Counted from the stretch's first letter, positions 1-9,400 are shown. The stretch: 46,234 nt of DNA from BTRG01 sp036986275 (GCA_036986275.1 BTRG01000011.1:1-46234), one strand, 5' to 3'. The notes: generated by a model from the sequence alone, not told the origin. Numbers and translations: made by a program.

Positions 1-201
1 ACAGGATGAACATGATAAGTCATGTCATTCACCAGGATATTTCTCTTTATCCTGTCAATCTTGTTAATCCTGTCTATGTTGTTAAAAAAGCCAAGGCCAA
101 AACAAATACCTAAATACAGACAGGATTTACAGGATGAACATGATAAGTCATGTCGTTCACAGGATTTTTTTACTTATCCTGTCAATCTTGTTAATCCTGT
201 C
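1..201. repeat. Two-copy dispersed repeat built on ACAGGAT words
   Basis: Two near-identical units of about 73 bases lie at 1-74 and 129-201. Each starts ACAGGATGAACATGATAAG and ends TTGTTAATCCTGTC. The two ends of a unit are imperfect reverse complements because both are made of repeated ACAGGAT-like words. Some 54 bases separate the copies. This looks like an intergenic filler repeat. The open frame at 22-246 follows the repeat and is not supported as a gene. The first copy may extend beyond the window edge. Confidence 0.7.
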
Positions 202-242
202 CAATATACAAATCGCCCATCCCATTATCGATCAGTCACAAT

Positions 243-662
243 CTAGCAATTTTCCTTTTTGATACTGAACGCACCTGAGCCATACGCCACGACATAGAGC
301 AGGCCACCCATAATGGCGAGATTTTTCATAAACATCAGCGATTGTATGTAGGCTTGTTGTGCATCGGCGATAGCCCAGAAGTTGTGGAAAATAAGTGTTG
401 CCAGCAGGGTGAACCCAAACAGTGCCGCCGCGCCCCAGCGCGCGTACATGCCCAGCAGTACCATCAGACCGGCACCGAGTTCGATAATAATAGTGAGTGT
501 TAACAGGATGTTGGCCATAGGCAAGCCCTTACTGGCCATATAGCCCGCGGTTTGCTCAAAGCCACCGATCTTGTTCCAACCAGCCATAACAAAAATCAGT
601 GCCAGCAGGATACGGCCGGCCAAGGGTCCGTATTGGGATGCCAATTTGCATAGCGCGTTCAT
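243..662 (-). CDS. DoxX family membrane protein
   Basis: A 139-residue protein with about four predicted membrane helices. The N-terminal part matches the DoxX pattern: a helix with GRILLALIFVMAGWNKIGGF, then a second helix rich in Leu and Ile with an internal Glu (IIIELGAGLMVLLG). DoxX proteins are small inner-membrane proteins linked to quinone or thiol redox stress, and the exact reaction is often unknown. It starts at ATG 662 and lies 22 bases after the stop of the broken pirin gene, so both were probably one operon divergent from the LysR gene at 1480. In E. coli the LysR protein YhaJ neighbours the pirin gene yhaK and activates the DoxX-family gene yqjF, which supports a shared regulon here. 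The family call is firm; the substrate is unknown. Confidence 0.85.
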   Translation of the reverse strand: MNALCKLASQYGPLAGRILLALIFVMAGWNKIGGFEQTAGYMASKGLPMANILLTLTIIIELGAGLMVLLGMYARWGAAALFGFTLLATLIFHNFWAIADAQQAYIQSLMFMKNLAIMGGLLYVVAYGSGAFSIKKENC

Positions 663-684
663 AAGCAGTCTCCTTTTTTGGTGT

Positions 685-1387
685 TTAGGGATAAGTGCCC
701 GGTAAATCGAAAAACAGGGCTTCGCCAGTCGTGATACCGGAAAAATTCAGTAAGTGTTCGTTGTCGATATAAGCACCATCACCGTGCCTCAGGACATGGC
801 TGTTGAGCTGTAGATTGCCGGCGGTGACGTGGACATAGACCTTGCGTTGGCCCTCAGTTGATACTGACGGCTCTGACCCGGCGCCAGTCCGGTAAAATAC
901 AGCGTAGCGTCCTGCCACAGGCTGAGCAAATCTGTGCCATTGCCTCGGGCCAGGGACGGGAAATTGTTTATTTCTCCGCATTATCAATTTGTCGTTGTCC
1001 ATATGCCGGTACCAGGCCGTGAGCGTTGGGGTATATCCAGATCTGAAAAAGTCCACCGGCTCGCTGCCGGAGGCATTGAGTTCACTATGAGTGATGCCCG
1101 TGCCGGCGGCCATGCGTTGTACCTCACCGGTGCGAACAAGGGCGCTGTTACCGAGGCTGTCGCGGTGTTCTGACATAGCTGACGATTTCCATGTCGCGTT
1201 GTGAGTGATCGGAGAAGCCCGCGTCAGGCGCCACGGTGTCATCGTTTAGCACCCGCAGTGCGGAATAACCCCTATGGGCCGGGTCGACGTAACCGGCGAA
1301 GAAAAAGCTGTGGTGGCTTTGTAGGCAGCCATAGTCGCTGTGTCCTCGCTCGTTATGGGGTCTGGGTACGATCATATAATCTATCAT
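685..1387 (-). pseudogene. Pirin family protein, broken by several frameshifts
   Basis: A pirin (bicupin) gene is present but spread over three reading frames. Residues from 1387 down to about 1180 read the pirin N-terminus (NERGHSDYG, SHHSFFFAGYVDPAHRG, RVLNDDTVAPDAGF, RDMEIVSYV). After an apparent short deletion the frame changes to HRDSLGNSALVRTGEVQRMA and ITHSELNASGSEPVDFF. Near 1050 it shifts again to FQIWIYPNAHGLVPAYGQRQ, followed by a stop (AEK-TAA). The segment WQDATLYFTGLAPGQ is in that same shifted frame, and the end (KVYVHVTAGNLQLN to FFDLPGTYP) is back in the second frame. The N-terminal metal-site motifs (HSHHSF, HRD) survive in sequence, but no single frame encodes the protein. 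Neighbouring doxX and lysR are intact. Real decay is the simplest reading; local sequencing error is the alternative. Confidence 0.85.
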
Positions 1388-1467
1388 TTATTCAGATTAA
1401 TTGATTAGCTATAATCCCATCTTAAATAGTTTTATCTGGCCATAAAAGCGGAAAATATTGTGATAAT

Positions 1468-1486
1468 TATTCAAATATTTTGAATA
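1468..1486. promoter_or_regulatory. Palindrome overlapping the LysR start codon
   Basis: Perfect 8-base arms (TATTCAAA and TTTGAATA, 1468-1475 and 1479-1486) with a 3-base centre, inside the 92-base AT-rich gap between the divergent pirin and LysR genes. The right arm covers the TTG start at 1480. LysR-type regulators usually bind AT-rich dyads and repress their own gene, so an autoregulatory operator is a reasonable inference. Confidence 0.4.
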
Positions 1487-2391
1487 TTAAACTGACCCTC
1501 GATGCCCTGCAGGTGCTGGATGCCATCGACCGCAAGGGCAGTTTTGCGGCAGCCGCCGCAGCATTGCACCGGGTACCCTCGGCGCTGACCTATACCATGC
1601 AAAAACTCGAACAGGATCTGGGCGTCACCGTGTTCGACCGCCGCGGCCACCGCGCCAGGTTGACGGCGGCGGGTCAGGAGTTGCTGTTACAAGGCCGGCA
1701 TTTGCTGGAAGCGGCGCAGGCGCTGGAGGCACGGGTGAGGCGCGTCGACAGTGGTTGGGAGGCCGAAATTCGCGTGGCTGTGGACAACCTCATACCCCAG
1801 GCCCAGCTTTATCCGATTGTGCGTGACTTTACTGCTCAGGAATGTGGCACGGCGTTGCGTCTGTCTCAGGAAGTCTACGGTGGGTGTTGGGATGCACTCA
1901 TAACGGGTCGCGCCGACCTGGTCATCGGCGCCCCGGGTGAGGGCCCGCCCGGGGGTGGCTACCGCACCCGCGAAATGGGAGAAGTTCGTTTTGCTTTCGC
2001 CGTGGCCCCGGATCACCCGTTGGCTGTGCAGCCGCAGCCCTTGTCTGCCGGTTGCATACGTCAGTATCTGGCGGTATCTATTGCGGATAGCTCGCGTCAT
2101 CTGGCGCCGCGGACATCGGGACTGTTAAGCGGTCAGCAGGTACTGACCGTGGCCAATATGGAGACCAAGATAGCAGCCCAGCGCCAGGGCCTGGCGGTAG
2201 GTTTCCTGCCGCGCCATCTTATCGATAAGGAGTTAAAAAGCAGGCGCCTGTGTGTGCTAGAGGTCGAGGAGGCCAAACCCAGCATGCCCTTGTTAATGGC
2301 CTGGCGTTCAAACCAGACGGGGCGGGCGCTGAAATGGTTTCTGGAGGCACTGACAGCAGAGCGTTTATCGGAATTATTGAAAATAAATTAA
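1480..2391 (+). CDS. LysR family transcriptional regulator, YhaJ-like
   Basis: A 303-residue, full-length LysR-type regulator. Residues 1-62 form the winged helix-turn-helix (LDALQVLDAIDRKGSFAAAA, then PSALTYTMQKLEQDLGVTVF and the wing RLTAAGQELL). The rest is the periplasmic-binding-like effector domain. The start is TTG at 1480, because no ATG or GTG lies in frame nearby and the family begins a few residues before LDALQVL. It diverges from the pirin-doxX unit, the same gene set as E. coli yhaJ with yhaK and its target yqjF, where YhaJ responds to aromatic or quinone-type compounds. The specific inducer here is an inference. The target pirin gene is broken, so doxX may be the remaining local target. 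Confidence 0.88.
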   Translation: MNIKLTLDALQVLDAIDRKGSFAAAAAALHRVPSALTYTMQKLEQDLGVTVFDRRGHRARLTAAGQELLLQGRHLLEAAQALEARVRRVDSGWEAEIRVAVDNLIPQAQLYPIVRDFTAQECGTALRLSQEVYGGCWDALITGRADLVIGAPGEGPPGGGYRTREMGEVRFAFAVAPDHPLAVQPQPLSAGCIRQYLAVSIADSSRHLAPRTSGLLSGQQVLTVANMETKIAAQRQGLAVGFLPRHLIDKELKSRRLCVLEVEEAKPSMPLLMAWRSNQTGRALKWFLEALTAERLSELLKIN

Positions 2392-2445
2392 AAATCAGTC
2401 TGCAACATATTGACAGCAGTGCCGACACCTGTTCCAGGCGTGGAG

Positions 2446-2657
2446 TTATTCACAGTTTGCTTATTTACTCCTGATGATATGCCAATTGTTTCAGCAACCT
2501 CGTTCCCATGCTAGGAAGATAGTCTAAGTATCTGTATTCATAGACTTATTTGATGCGCCTATTTTTTTGGCAATTTAACTTTTACTCGAAAAATTTCAGT
2601 TAAAGGAACACTCTGAGGGCACTTATTCACAAAGTTATCCACAGCTTCTGTGGGTAA
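2446..2657. other. Cluster of DnaA-box-like 9-mers in the AT-rich leader before priA
   Basis: The 412-base gap between lysR and priA holds TTATTCACA at 2446-2454, TTATTCACA at 2623-2631, the perfect consensus box TTATCCACA at 2635-2643, and an opposite-strand TTACCCACA at 2649-2657. The last two form an inverted repeat (TTATCCACAG, CTT, CTGTGGGTAA). Between the first and second box lies AT-rich DNA with T-runs. Together they could be a DnaA-regulated promoter for priA or part of a replication origin; the sequence alone does not decide. No other gene was seen in this gap. Confidence 0.45.
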
Positions 2658-2803
2658 CCTCTGTAGCCTTTTTGTAACAATGCCTTAGCGATATTTGTTG
2701 AGTATTACTTGAACGTGGAACAGCTTTGTTTCACGTCTGTTCAGACACTTTTTTTCCGCGCGCTGGCAAGGGTAGTGAAAACGAGCGTGTTAAAGTCGGC
2801 GCC

Positions 2804-5008
2804 ATGACCCCCAGTCCCGTGTTACGAGTGGCCGTTCCCGTCCCGCTGAGACGCCTTTTTGACTACCTTCCCCCGTCCCGGGGCGACATTCCCGCCATAG
2901 GCGCCCGTATTCGCGTGCCATTCGGCCGCCGGCAGTTGGTGGGTCTCGTGGTGGCACATGCCGATAGCAGTGCAATTCCGCTTAAACAGCTGAAAGCCGT
3001 GCTGGAGGCTATAGACAAGCGTCCGCTGTTGTCTGAATCGTTAATGAAACTCATGCATTGGTCGGCAAGATATTATCACCATGCACCGGGCGAGGTGTTT
3101 CTGGGCATGCTGCCGGCATTTGTGCGCCGGGGCAGGCCGGCGGAAATAAGCCGGCAGTGTATTTGGCGTATAAGTGAGAGCGGCAGGGCGCTGAATGAGG
3201 ATGCACTCAGGCGGGCGCCCTTGCAGCGAACATTGTTGCAGGCGTTAACGCAAACACCCGCTGGCTTGAATGCAGCGCAATTGGCTGACATTGCAAAGGG
3301 ATGGCGCGCTGCCATGAAGAGCTTGATGCAGCGAGGCTGGGCGGAAGAGACAGCACGGGCCGAGGAGTCACCTGCAACTACCGAGGCAATACCCGGGCCG
3401 GGGCTAAACGACGATCAACTCCAGGCCGTGAATGCCATCACTGGCAGTCTGGAGTGTTTTCGCCGCTGGTTGCTCTTTGGTGTCACCGGTAGTGGCAAGA
3501 CCGAAGTGTACATAGAAGTCATGTCACAAGTGATTGCGGCCGGCAAACAGGTCTTGGTCCTGGTGCCCGAGATTGGGCTCACATCGCAACTGGTGAACCG
3601 GGTCAAGACGCGCCTGGGTGTCACCGTCGCGGTCATGCATTCGGGCCTTAATGACAGTGAACGCTTACATTCATGGATGCAGGCGCATAAAGGCATGGCG
3701 CAAGTGGTATTGGGTACACGATCCGCCGTGTATGCGCCTTTCAGGAGCCTGGGTCTGATCGTAGTTGATGAGGAACATGACAGTTCTTTCAAGCAACAGG
3801 ACGGCTTTCGTTACCACGCGCGGGATGTCGCCATTGTCCGTGCACGCGATGAGAACATCCCCATCATTCTGGGTTCGGCAACGCCGTCTCTGGAAAGCCT
3901 GTATCAAGTCAAGCAGTGTAATTATCAAATGTTGCAATTGCCTAACAGGACCGGTCGGGCCCGGGCGCCGAAGGTTGAACTGATAGACATGCGCCGTACA
4001 CCCGCCGACTCAGGCCTCTCACCTCAATTATTCGATGCGCTGAAAGCCAATCTCGGAAAAGAGGAGCAAAGCCTGGTGTTTCTGAATCGGCGCGGTTATG
4101 CACCGGTCTATATGTGTTACCGCTGCGGCTGGCTGGCGCCGTGCCCGCGTTGTGATGCACGTTTGATCGTACACCAGGGCAGCCGTCGTCTGCGTTGCCA
4201 CCATTGTGGCGCCGATCAACCCATACCCGGCGCCTGTCCGCAATGCGGTACAGAGGATCTTCATCCTATAGGCGAAGGTACGGAGAAACTAGAAGAAACA
4301 CTAAAACAGCGCCTGCCCAATGCGCGTATCGCACGCATCGACAGGGACAGTACTCGCCGCAAGGGGTCCTTCGATGACTTGATGAACAAAGTAGAGCAGG
4401 GCGAGATTGATATATTGGTGGGCACGCAGATGTTGGCTAAGGGCCATGACTACCATGATCTGACGTTAGTGGCCGTCGTCAATGCCGACCAGGGTTTGTT
4501 CAGTATCGATTTTCGAGCCCCCGAACACATGGTCCAGCAGATCATGCAAGTCAGTGGCCGTGCCGGTCGGGGTGACAAGCCGGGCAAGGTATTGATACAA
4601 ACCTGGCATCCGGAGCATGTCGTGTTTGATGCGTTAAAACAAAACAATTATCTTGTCTTTGCAGACAAAGCCTTATTCGAACGCAGGGCCGCACAATTGC
4701 CACCGTATGCGCACCTGGCTTCACTAAGGGGCGAGGCGACGAGCAAACACAATGTTCAAGAATTTATTGCTCAGGCGTACCAGTCGGGGAAGCAGATTGG
4801 TGATACCATGCAAATAGAACTATCTGCACCCATTACATCAGTAATGGAAAAACGGGCCGGGCGCTTTCGTATGCAAATATTGTTGCAGTCATCTAAGCGC
4901 CCTGAATTACATAGACATCTAGAATTATGGCTACCGCTGTTGGAAGAGATGCCATTGGCAAAAAAAGTGAGATGGTCGCTTGATGTGGATCCGATGGATT
5001 TGTATTAA
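2804..5008 (+). CDS. priA: Primosomal protein N' (replication restart helicase PriA)
   Basis: PriA binds stalled or repaired replication forks, unwinds the lagging-strand arm from 3' to 5' and loads the primosome. The 734-residue product has the usual length. The N-terminal DNA-binding part starts VLRVAVPVPLRRLFDYLPP. The helicase core has a Walker A GVTGSGKTE near residue 225 and a DEEH box (VVDEEHDSSFKQQ). The zinc region near residues 437-485 shows four CxxC pairs (CYRC, CPRC, CHHC, CPQC). The second helicase lobe carries GTQMLAKGHDY and QVSGRAGRG. A longer frame opens at 2726, but ATG 2804 is chosen because homologues begin two to five residues before the VAVPVP motif. It is probably monocistronic and ends at the hairpin at 5021. 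Confidence 0.97.
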   Translation: MTPSPVLRVAVPVPLRRLFDYLPPSRGDIPAIGARIRVPFGRRQLVGLVVAHADSSAIPLKQLKAVLEAIDKRPLLSESLMKLMHWSARYYHHAPGEVFLGMLPAFVRRGRPAEISRQCIWRISESGRALNEDALRRAPLQRTLLQALTQTPAGLNAAQLADIAKGWRAAMKSLMQRGWAEETARAEESPATTEAIPGPGLNDDQLQAVNAITGSLECFRRWLLFGVTGSGKTEVYIEVMSQVIAAGKQVLVLVPEIGLTSQLVNRVKTRLGVTVAVMHSGLNDSERLHSWMQAHKGMAQVVLGTRSAVYAPFRSLGLIVVDEEHDSSFKQQDGFRYHARDVAIVRARDENIPIILGSATPSLESLYQVKQCNYQMLQLPNRTGRARAPKVELIDMRRTPADSGLSPQLFDALKANLGKEEQSLVFLNRRGYAPVYMCYRCGWLAPCPRCDARLIVHQGSRRLRCHHCGADQPIPGACPQCGTEDLHPIGEGTEKLEETLKQRLPNARIARIDRDSTRRKGSFDDLMNKVEQGEIDILVGTQMLAKGHDYHDLTLVAVVNADQGLFSIDFRAPEHMVQQIMQVSGRAGRGDKPGKVLIQTWHPEHVVFDALKQNNYLVFADKALFERRAAQLPPYAHLASLRGEATSKHNVQEFIAQAYQSGKQIGDTMQIELSAPITSVMEKRAGRFRMQILLQSSKRPELHRHLELWLPLLEEMPLAKKVRWSLDVDPMDLY

Positions 5009-5020
5009 GGGAAAAAGAAA

Positions 5021-5041
5021 AGGGCGGGTAATGCCCGCCCT
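5021..5041. terminator. Bidirectional terminator between priA and a convergent gene
   Basis: An 8-base perfect stem (AGGGCGGG at 5021-5028 with CCCGCCCT at 5034-5041) and a 5-base loop sit between two convergent genes. On the minus strand the stem is followed by a T-rich run (complement of GGGAAAAAGAAA), a good intrinsic terminator for the gene at 5063. On the plus strand the tail is weaker. Confidence 0.85.
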
Positions 5042-5062
5042 GCTAAATTAAAGTTTTAAAGA

Positions 5063-5794
5063 CTATCCTTGGGTTGGATATTCTACGATCAATCCACGTA
5101 GTGTCGCTGTACCGGCGCAGGTATCTAAGACGTCTGATCCATATCTTGTAAAAGACGCAATATTTTGATCACCAAATCCTGTCTGAGTTAGTGTTGCTTC
5201 TACTACAGAATAAGTATAAGTAAAAAATCCAGTAGAAACATTTGCAGGTATTGAAAGTACGGAGGTGGGGGGGAAAACAATAAGTAATCCGCCAACATTG
5301 CTATCTCCAATATTGTAACTACTCCTGCTTGTTATATAGCCAATATCCGTGCCCCCGCAACCCGAGATTAAGAACTTCAGGGTGACATCGTTAGAGCCGC
5401 CTGATACATAGTCCGCAGGTTTACCGAAAGAGGCCTGGAAACTGGTCGACACAGCATCAGGTAAGGCACCCAGTGTAGATGAACCCATGGCGATAGGCAC
5501 AAACAAACGGCCAATACCCGCCGCGGTTGCGGCATTTTCCAGCGCGGTGATGCGCGTGTCATGGCCGCTCACGCCACTTGTATTGGTGCCGATGTCGCTG
5601 ATGTTGGTGCCGATGCGGGTATCATTGTCATTAATGTCCGCCTGAGCAGCGTCAAAGTTGGCGTTCATATCAGTGGAGCTCAAGGCATCGCCGCTATTAA
5701 ATGTCGTCAGTTCCGCGTCGGACAGATTGCCCGCCAGGGCAATATTCATCATACCGGCCAAGGCCAGTGTGAGTATAAGTTGTGAAGTTTTCAT
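5063..5794 (-). CDS. Secreted protein of unknown function
   Basis: A 243-residue product with a clear signal peptide (residues 1-21, cleavage after IALA). The mature N-terminus (about 24-80) is Asn/Asp-rich with near-repeats NDNDTRIGTN, DIGTN and GHDTRITALENA, which looks like a short coiled or helical stalk. Residues 90-243 are rich in Gly, Ser, Thr and beta-branched residues and contain two Cys pairs (around SGCGG and DTCAG). The pattern resembles small secreted gammaproteobacterial proteins that start with an N-x-N-x-NFD stalk, but no named family is recognised. It follows a small lipoprotein gene by 39 bases on the same strand, so both are probably co-expressed and exported. Function unknown. 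Confidence 0.75.
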   Translation of the reverse strand: MKTSQLILTLALAGMMNIALAGNLSDAELTTFNSGDALSSTDMNANFDAAQADINDNDTRIGTNISDIGTNTSGVSGHDTRITALENAATAAGIGRLFVPIAMGSSTLGALPDAVSTSFQASFGKPADYVSGGSNDVTLKFLISGCGGTDIGYITSRSSYNIGDSNVGGLLIVFPPTSVLSIPANVSTGFFTYTYSVVEATLTQTGFGDQNIASFTRYGSDVLDTCAGTATLRGLIVEYPTQG

Positions 5795-5833
5795 GGTCTT
5801 CTCCCTATAATTAAAAAAATCAGATGAGGGGGA

Positions 5834-5989
5834 TTAACTGCCCCAATTGCAGTTGTCCCAAGTGGATGTGTCCCAGGTGCAGGTCTCAGTGACACTACCT
5901 CCGCCTCCGCCTCCGCCTCCGCCGCCACAGCCGCTCAACAGGGCCAGCAGTGGCAGGACGAGGAGCAGGGTCTTGACATGTTTCATCAT
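5834..5989 (-). CDS. Small lipoprotein with a poly-Gly linker and Trp-rich tail
   Basis: A 51-residue frame with a strong ribosome site (GGAGG, seven bases before the first of two ATGs). Residues 1-20 form a lipoprotein signal ending in the lipobox LLSG-C, with Cys21 as the predicted lipidated residue. It is followed by a run of nine glycines and a short tail, TCTWDTSTWDNCNWGS, with three Trp and two Cys, built on a repeated TWD motif. It lies just upstream of the secreted protein ending at 5063 and shares its direction. Export and lipidation are well supported. The function is unknown; no family is recognised. Confidence 0.7.
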   Translation of the reverse strand: MMKHVKTLLLVLPLLALLSGCGGGGGGGGGGSVTETCTWDTSTWDNCNWGS

Positions 5990-6485
5990 GGTGTTGCCTC
6001 CTTTGTTTAAAAAAGCCTTTTGAGATCAAAAGCCTGTAATCAAATTCAGACGAATGCTACATATATTTTCAAGTATCACACGCCATAACTTACAGATAGC
6101 TTACATAATCTATAGAATTGCAGATAATTGCCTCGATCGGAGTCATTTTTTCCAGGCGCGTGTATCTTTGATGCTGGAACATGCCTAAGTCAGGTGGATG
6201 GCAGTACATGCAGGGTGGGCAACGCCTGCCTTTCTCCATGGCTAAACCGTTGTTCATAATAATATCTTTTCTCACCAAACTATCTGTTTGGTAGTACACA
6301 TGGAACATGTTTGAGTCATGTGGATGGCAGGTTGATTGAATTCTTAATGCGCGTTGGATGGGCAGAGCCCATCCTACAGGGCTAACAAATATGTGAAGTC
6401 TTACTATAAGGAAAATGTGGTATGACACAGTGGTGGTAATCGCTGCTAATGCACATGGCATGAAGTGAATACAGATCGATCAGTT
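5990..6485. other. Repeat-bearing spacer without a convincing gene
   Basis: Nearly 500 bases between the lipoprotein gene and the RND pump stop. It contains two copies of a 30-base sequence (6175-6204 and 6301-6330, 26 of 30 identical, both ending GTGGATGGCAG). Each is followed by a palindromic GGGTGGGC- or GGATGGGC-type element (6212-6231 and 6356-6374). A 123-codon open frame on the minus strand here has no family resemblance and is made of these repeats. Confidence 0.6.
6175..6374. repeat. Two composite repeats with palindromic GATGGGC ends
   Basis: Copy one is 6175-6231 and copy two 6301-6374. The shared part reads TGGAACATG, then GTGGATGGCAG. The second ends in a strong inverted repeat (GGATGGGC, three bases, GCCCATCC). 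The palindromes resemble widespread short extragenic elements of proteobacteria. Confidence 0.6.
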
Positions 6486-9400
6486 TCAGCTTGTTTGTGC
6501 TGTATGTGATGCATAGAGGTAATACAATAGCGGAATTACAAACAGAGTCAGCACCGTCGACACCAGGGTGCCATAGATCAATGATACCGCCAGGCCTCCA
6601 AACACCGGATCGACGATAATCACCAGTGTACCGAGGATAATGGCCAGGGCGGTCAGGAGTATAGGTCGCAGGCGCGCCTTGCCGGCTTGCAATACGGCCT
6701 CATGCACAGGGTGACCGGTCTTCTGGTATTCTAGTATAAAATCTATCAACAATAGTGAGTTACGTACGACAATACCGGCCAGGGCAATGACACCTATCAT
6801 GGATGTGGCGGTGAAGTACTGGCCCATAATGGCATGACCGGGAAACACACCAATGATTGTTAATGGAATCGCACCCATGACGATCATGGGAATCACAAAA
6901 GACCGGTAATAACCCACCAATACAAGATAGATCAGGACTATGGCGACGATAAATGCCGAGCCCATGTCGCGGAAGACATCCAATGTCAATTTCATTTCGC
7001 CATCCCAGCGCAGGCTGTAACCGGTGGCGGCAGGGCTTGCCATGAAATATTGCTTAATCTCTATGTCTTTATCCAATGGGTTGTTGTTCAGGTATCGCCA
7101 CATCTTCAGCACGGCATAGACCTGACTGCTGGAGCCTAGCTCACCGGTGACATAGACCACGGGTTGCTGGTCTTTATGCAGAATGGGTTGCGCTGCATCG
7201 ATCTTTTTTATGGATGCTATTTCCGTCAATGCCACCTGCCGCCCCTGACGATTGGTAAAGAAAATCTTGCGCAGATCACTTGGCGTTATTCGATCGGCCT
7301 GAGGAATCTGGAAGCGAATCAGTACCGGCTCCTTTTCAAACTGCATGTGCACGCTGCCTGCATCATAGCCCGCCAGAAAGGCCCGCAGGGTTTCGGCCAC
7401 ATGGCTGGGCAATATACCGGCGAGGGCGGCTTTTTCACGGTTGACGATGATCCGGTATTCATGGGTCGCCGCGATCAGGGTGTCGTCTATGTCGATAACA
7501 TCCTCCGTGGCTGCAAAGACTTCATCGCGCAAGGTCGACGCAAGCCTGCGCAGGGTGCCGTAATCTGGTCCGTAGAGCTCGGCCAGTATGGTGGCGCGCA
7601 CCGGTGGACCCGGTGGATCTTCCACAAGTTTGATATTGGCGCCGGTTTCTTTGGCCACTGCCGCCATCGCATCACGAAGCGACAGCACGATATCGATAGA
7701 CGAGCTTTGGCGGCTGTGTTTATCAAGCAGGTTCACATGGATTTCCGCCATCTGGCTGCCTCGTTTAAGACTGTTGCCACGTAACAGGCCATTGAAGTCA
7801 ACGACTCCCGGTTCGCCGATAGACGATTCATAGGTCTCAACATCGGCATGCCGGCGTAGCACATCACCCACCAGACGCGCCACGCGATCAGTCTCTTCCA
7901 ATGCCGTACCTGCCGGCATGTCTATCGTGATATTAAAGGTGTTGGTATTGTTCTTGGGCAACATCTTAAACAGCACCCCATCGAAGGCGGGCATGGCCAG
8001 TACGACTACCATCAGCAGCGCCACGGCAGCGAGGAAAGTGTTACGGGTCTTGTTGTTATTTAACAATGCCTTCATGGCCTGTGTGTAGCCGCGCTCCAGG
8101 CGTCCTTCATGGTGCTCGTGATGTTTACCGCTTACTTTGAGCCAGCGATAGGCGGCCCAGGGCGCGACCGTGTAGGCAATCAGTAGCGAGGCAATCATGG
8201 CAATAGGGACATTAAAGGGGATGGGGCCCATGTAGGGACCCATCATGCCCGTCACCCAGGCCATGGGCAGGAAGGCCAGAATGACGGTAAAGGTCGCCAG
8301 GTTGGTGGGTTTGCCGATCTCGTTGACCGCATGGACGGCGCCCTTGAGTTTGTCCACGCCTTTCTTGCTGTAATGACGAAAGATGTTCTCAATAACAACA
8401 ATGGAATCATCTACCAATAGACCCAAAGACAGGATCAGGGCAAACAGCGTAATCCGGTTAATGGTCTGACCGCTGGCATAGCCCACAGCCAGGACGATAA
8501 ACAGGATCAAGGGTATCGTGATAGTGACGATGCCGGCGGCACGCCAACCGAGAAATACCACCAACAATGCCACCACGGTGGCAATGGCGATGGCCATGTG
8601 TTCCATCAGTACGTTGACAGCATCACGCGCGCGTGCCCCATCATTGCGCGTAATATGAACGTTGACTGATTCCGGGATGACGGAGCTCTTGATGGCCTGT
8701 AGTTTGTTGATAATATCATCGGCGACCGTAACCGCATTGGCGCCACTGCGCTTGGCGATGGCGATCGTCACCGCCGGGATCTCGTAGTCCCCGGGAAGGT
8801 CGCCGCGATAGGCAGGACCAAAACCGATACGGTTGACGGTTTTAATCTCACCAGGCCCGTCATGGACCTGGGCGATGTCTTTCAGATAGACAGGGCGGTG
8901 CGCCTGCAGGGCCACGACCAGATAACGGACATCATCGGCGGAATGCAACAGACCCCCGGCCGATACCGTGGCGATGCGGTTTTTATTTGTCAGCGTGCCA
9001 GAGGCGATATCCACATTGGTGCCTGCCAGCACCCGGCGTATATCCAGCAAGGTCACGTTGTAACGTTTCATGCGCGCCAGATCGAGTTGCACATTGATCT
9101 GACGTTTGCGGCCACCATGAATAAAAGATACCGAGACATCTTCTACCCGGCGCAGGTGTTCCAGTACATTGTTGGCTACCCGACGCAACTCATGGTCGTC
9201 CAGTGTCTCTGAAGACAGGGCAACCGTGACGATGGGCACATCATCAACATCCACCGGTTTCACCAGCGGTTGTTGCGTACCCGGTGGCATGCGATCCAGG
9301 TTGCTCATGATACGGTCATAGAGTTTGACCAACGAGTCTTCCTTGTCCTCACCTACCTCAAATTGCACACTGACTACGCCCAGCGAGTCCGCGGCGATAC

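Noticed and set aside
1..201. CRISPR array
   Set aside because: Only two units of about 73 bases with one 54-base interval and no short regular repeat; no cas gene in the window.
22..246. A 74-codon open frame at the left edge
   Set aside because: It lies entirely in the ACAGGAT repeat; its apparent protein follows the repeat units and has no ribosome site.
2726..2803. N-terminal extension of PriA
   Set aside because: Homologues start at the VAVPVP block, and the extra 26 residues have no counterpart.
6090..6461. A 123-codon open frame on the minus strand
   Set aside because: It is made of the two composite repeats, with no family resemblance and no ribosome site.
7164..7784. A 206-codon open frame opposite the RND pump gene
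   Set aside because: Antisense shadow of a full-length pump gene with intact motifs on the other strand.
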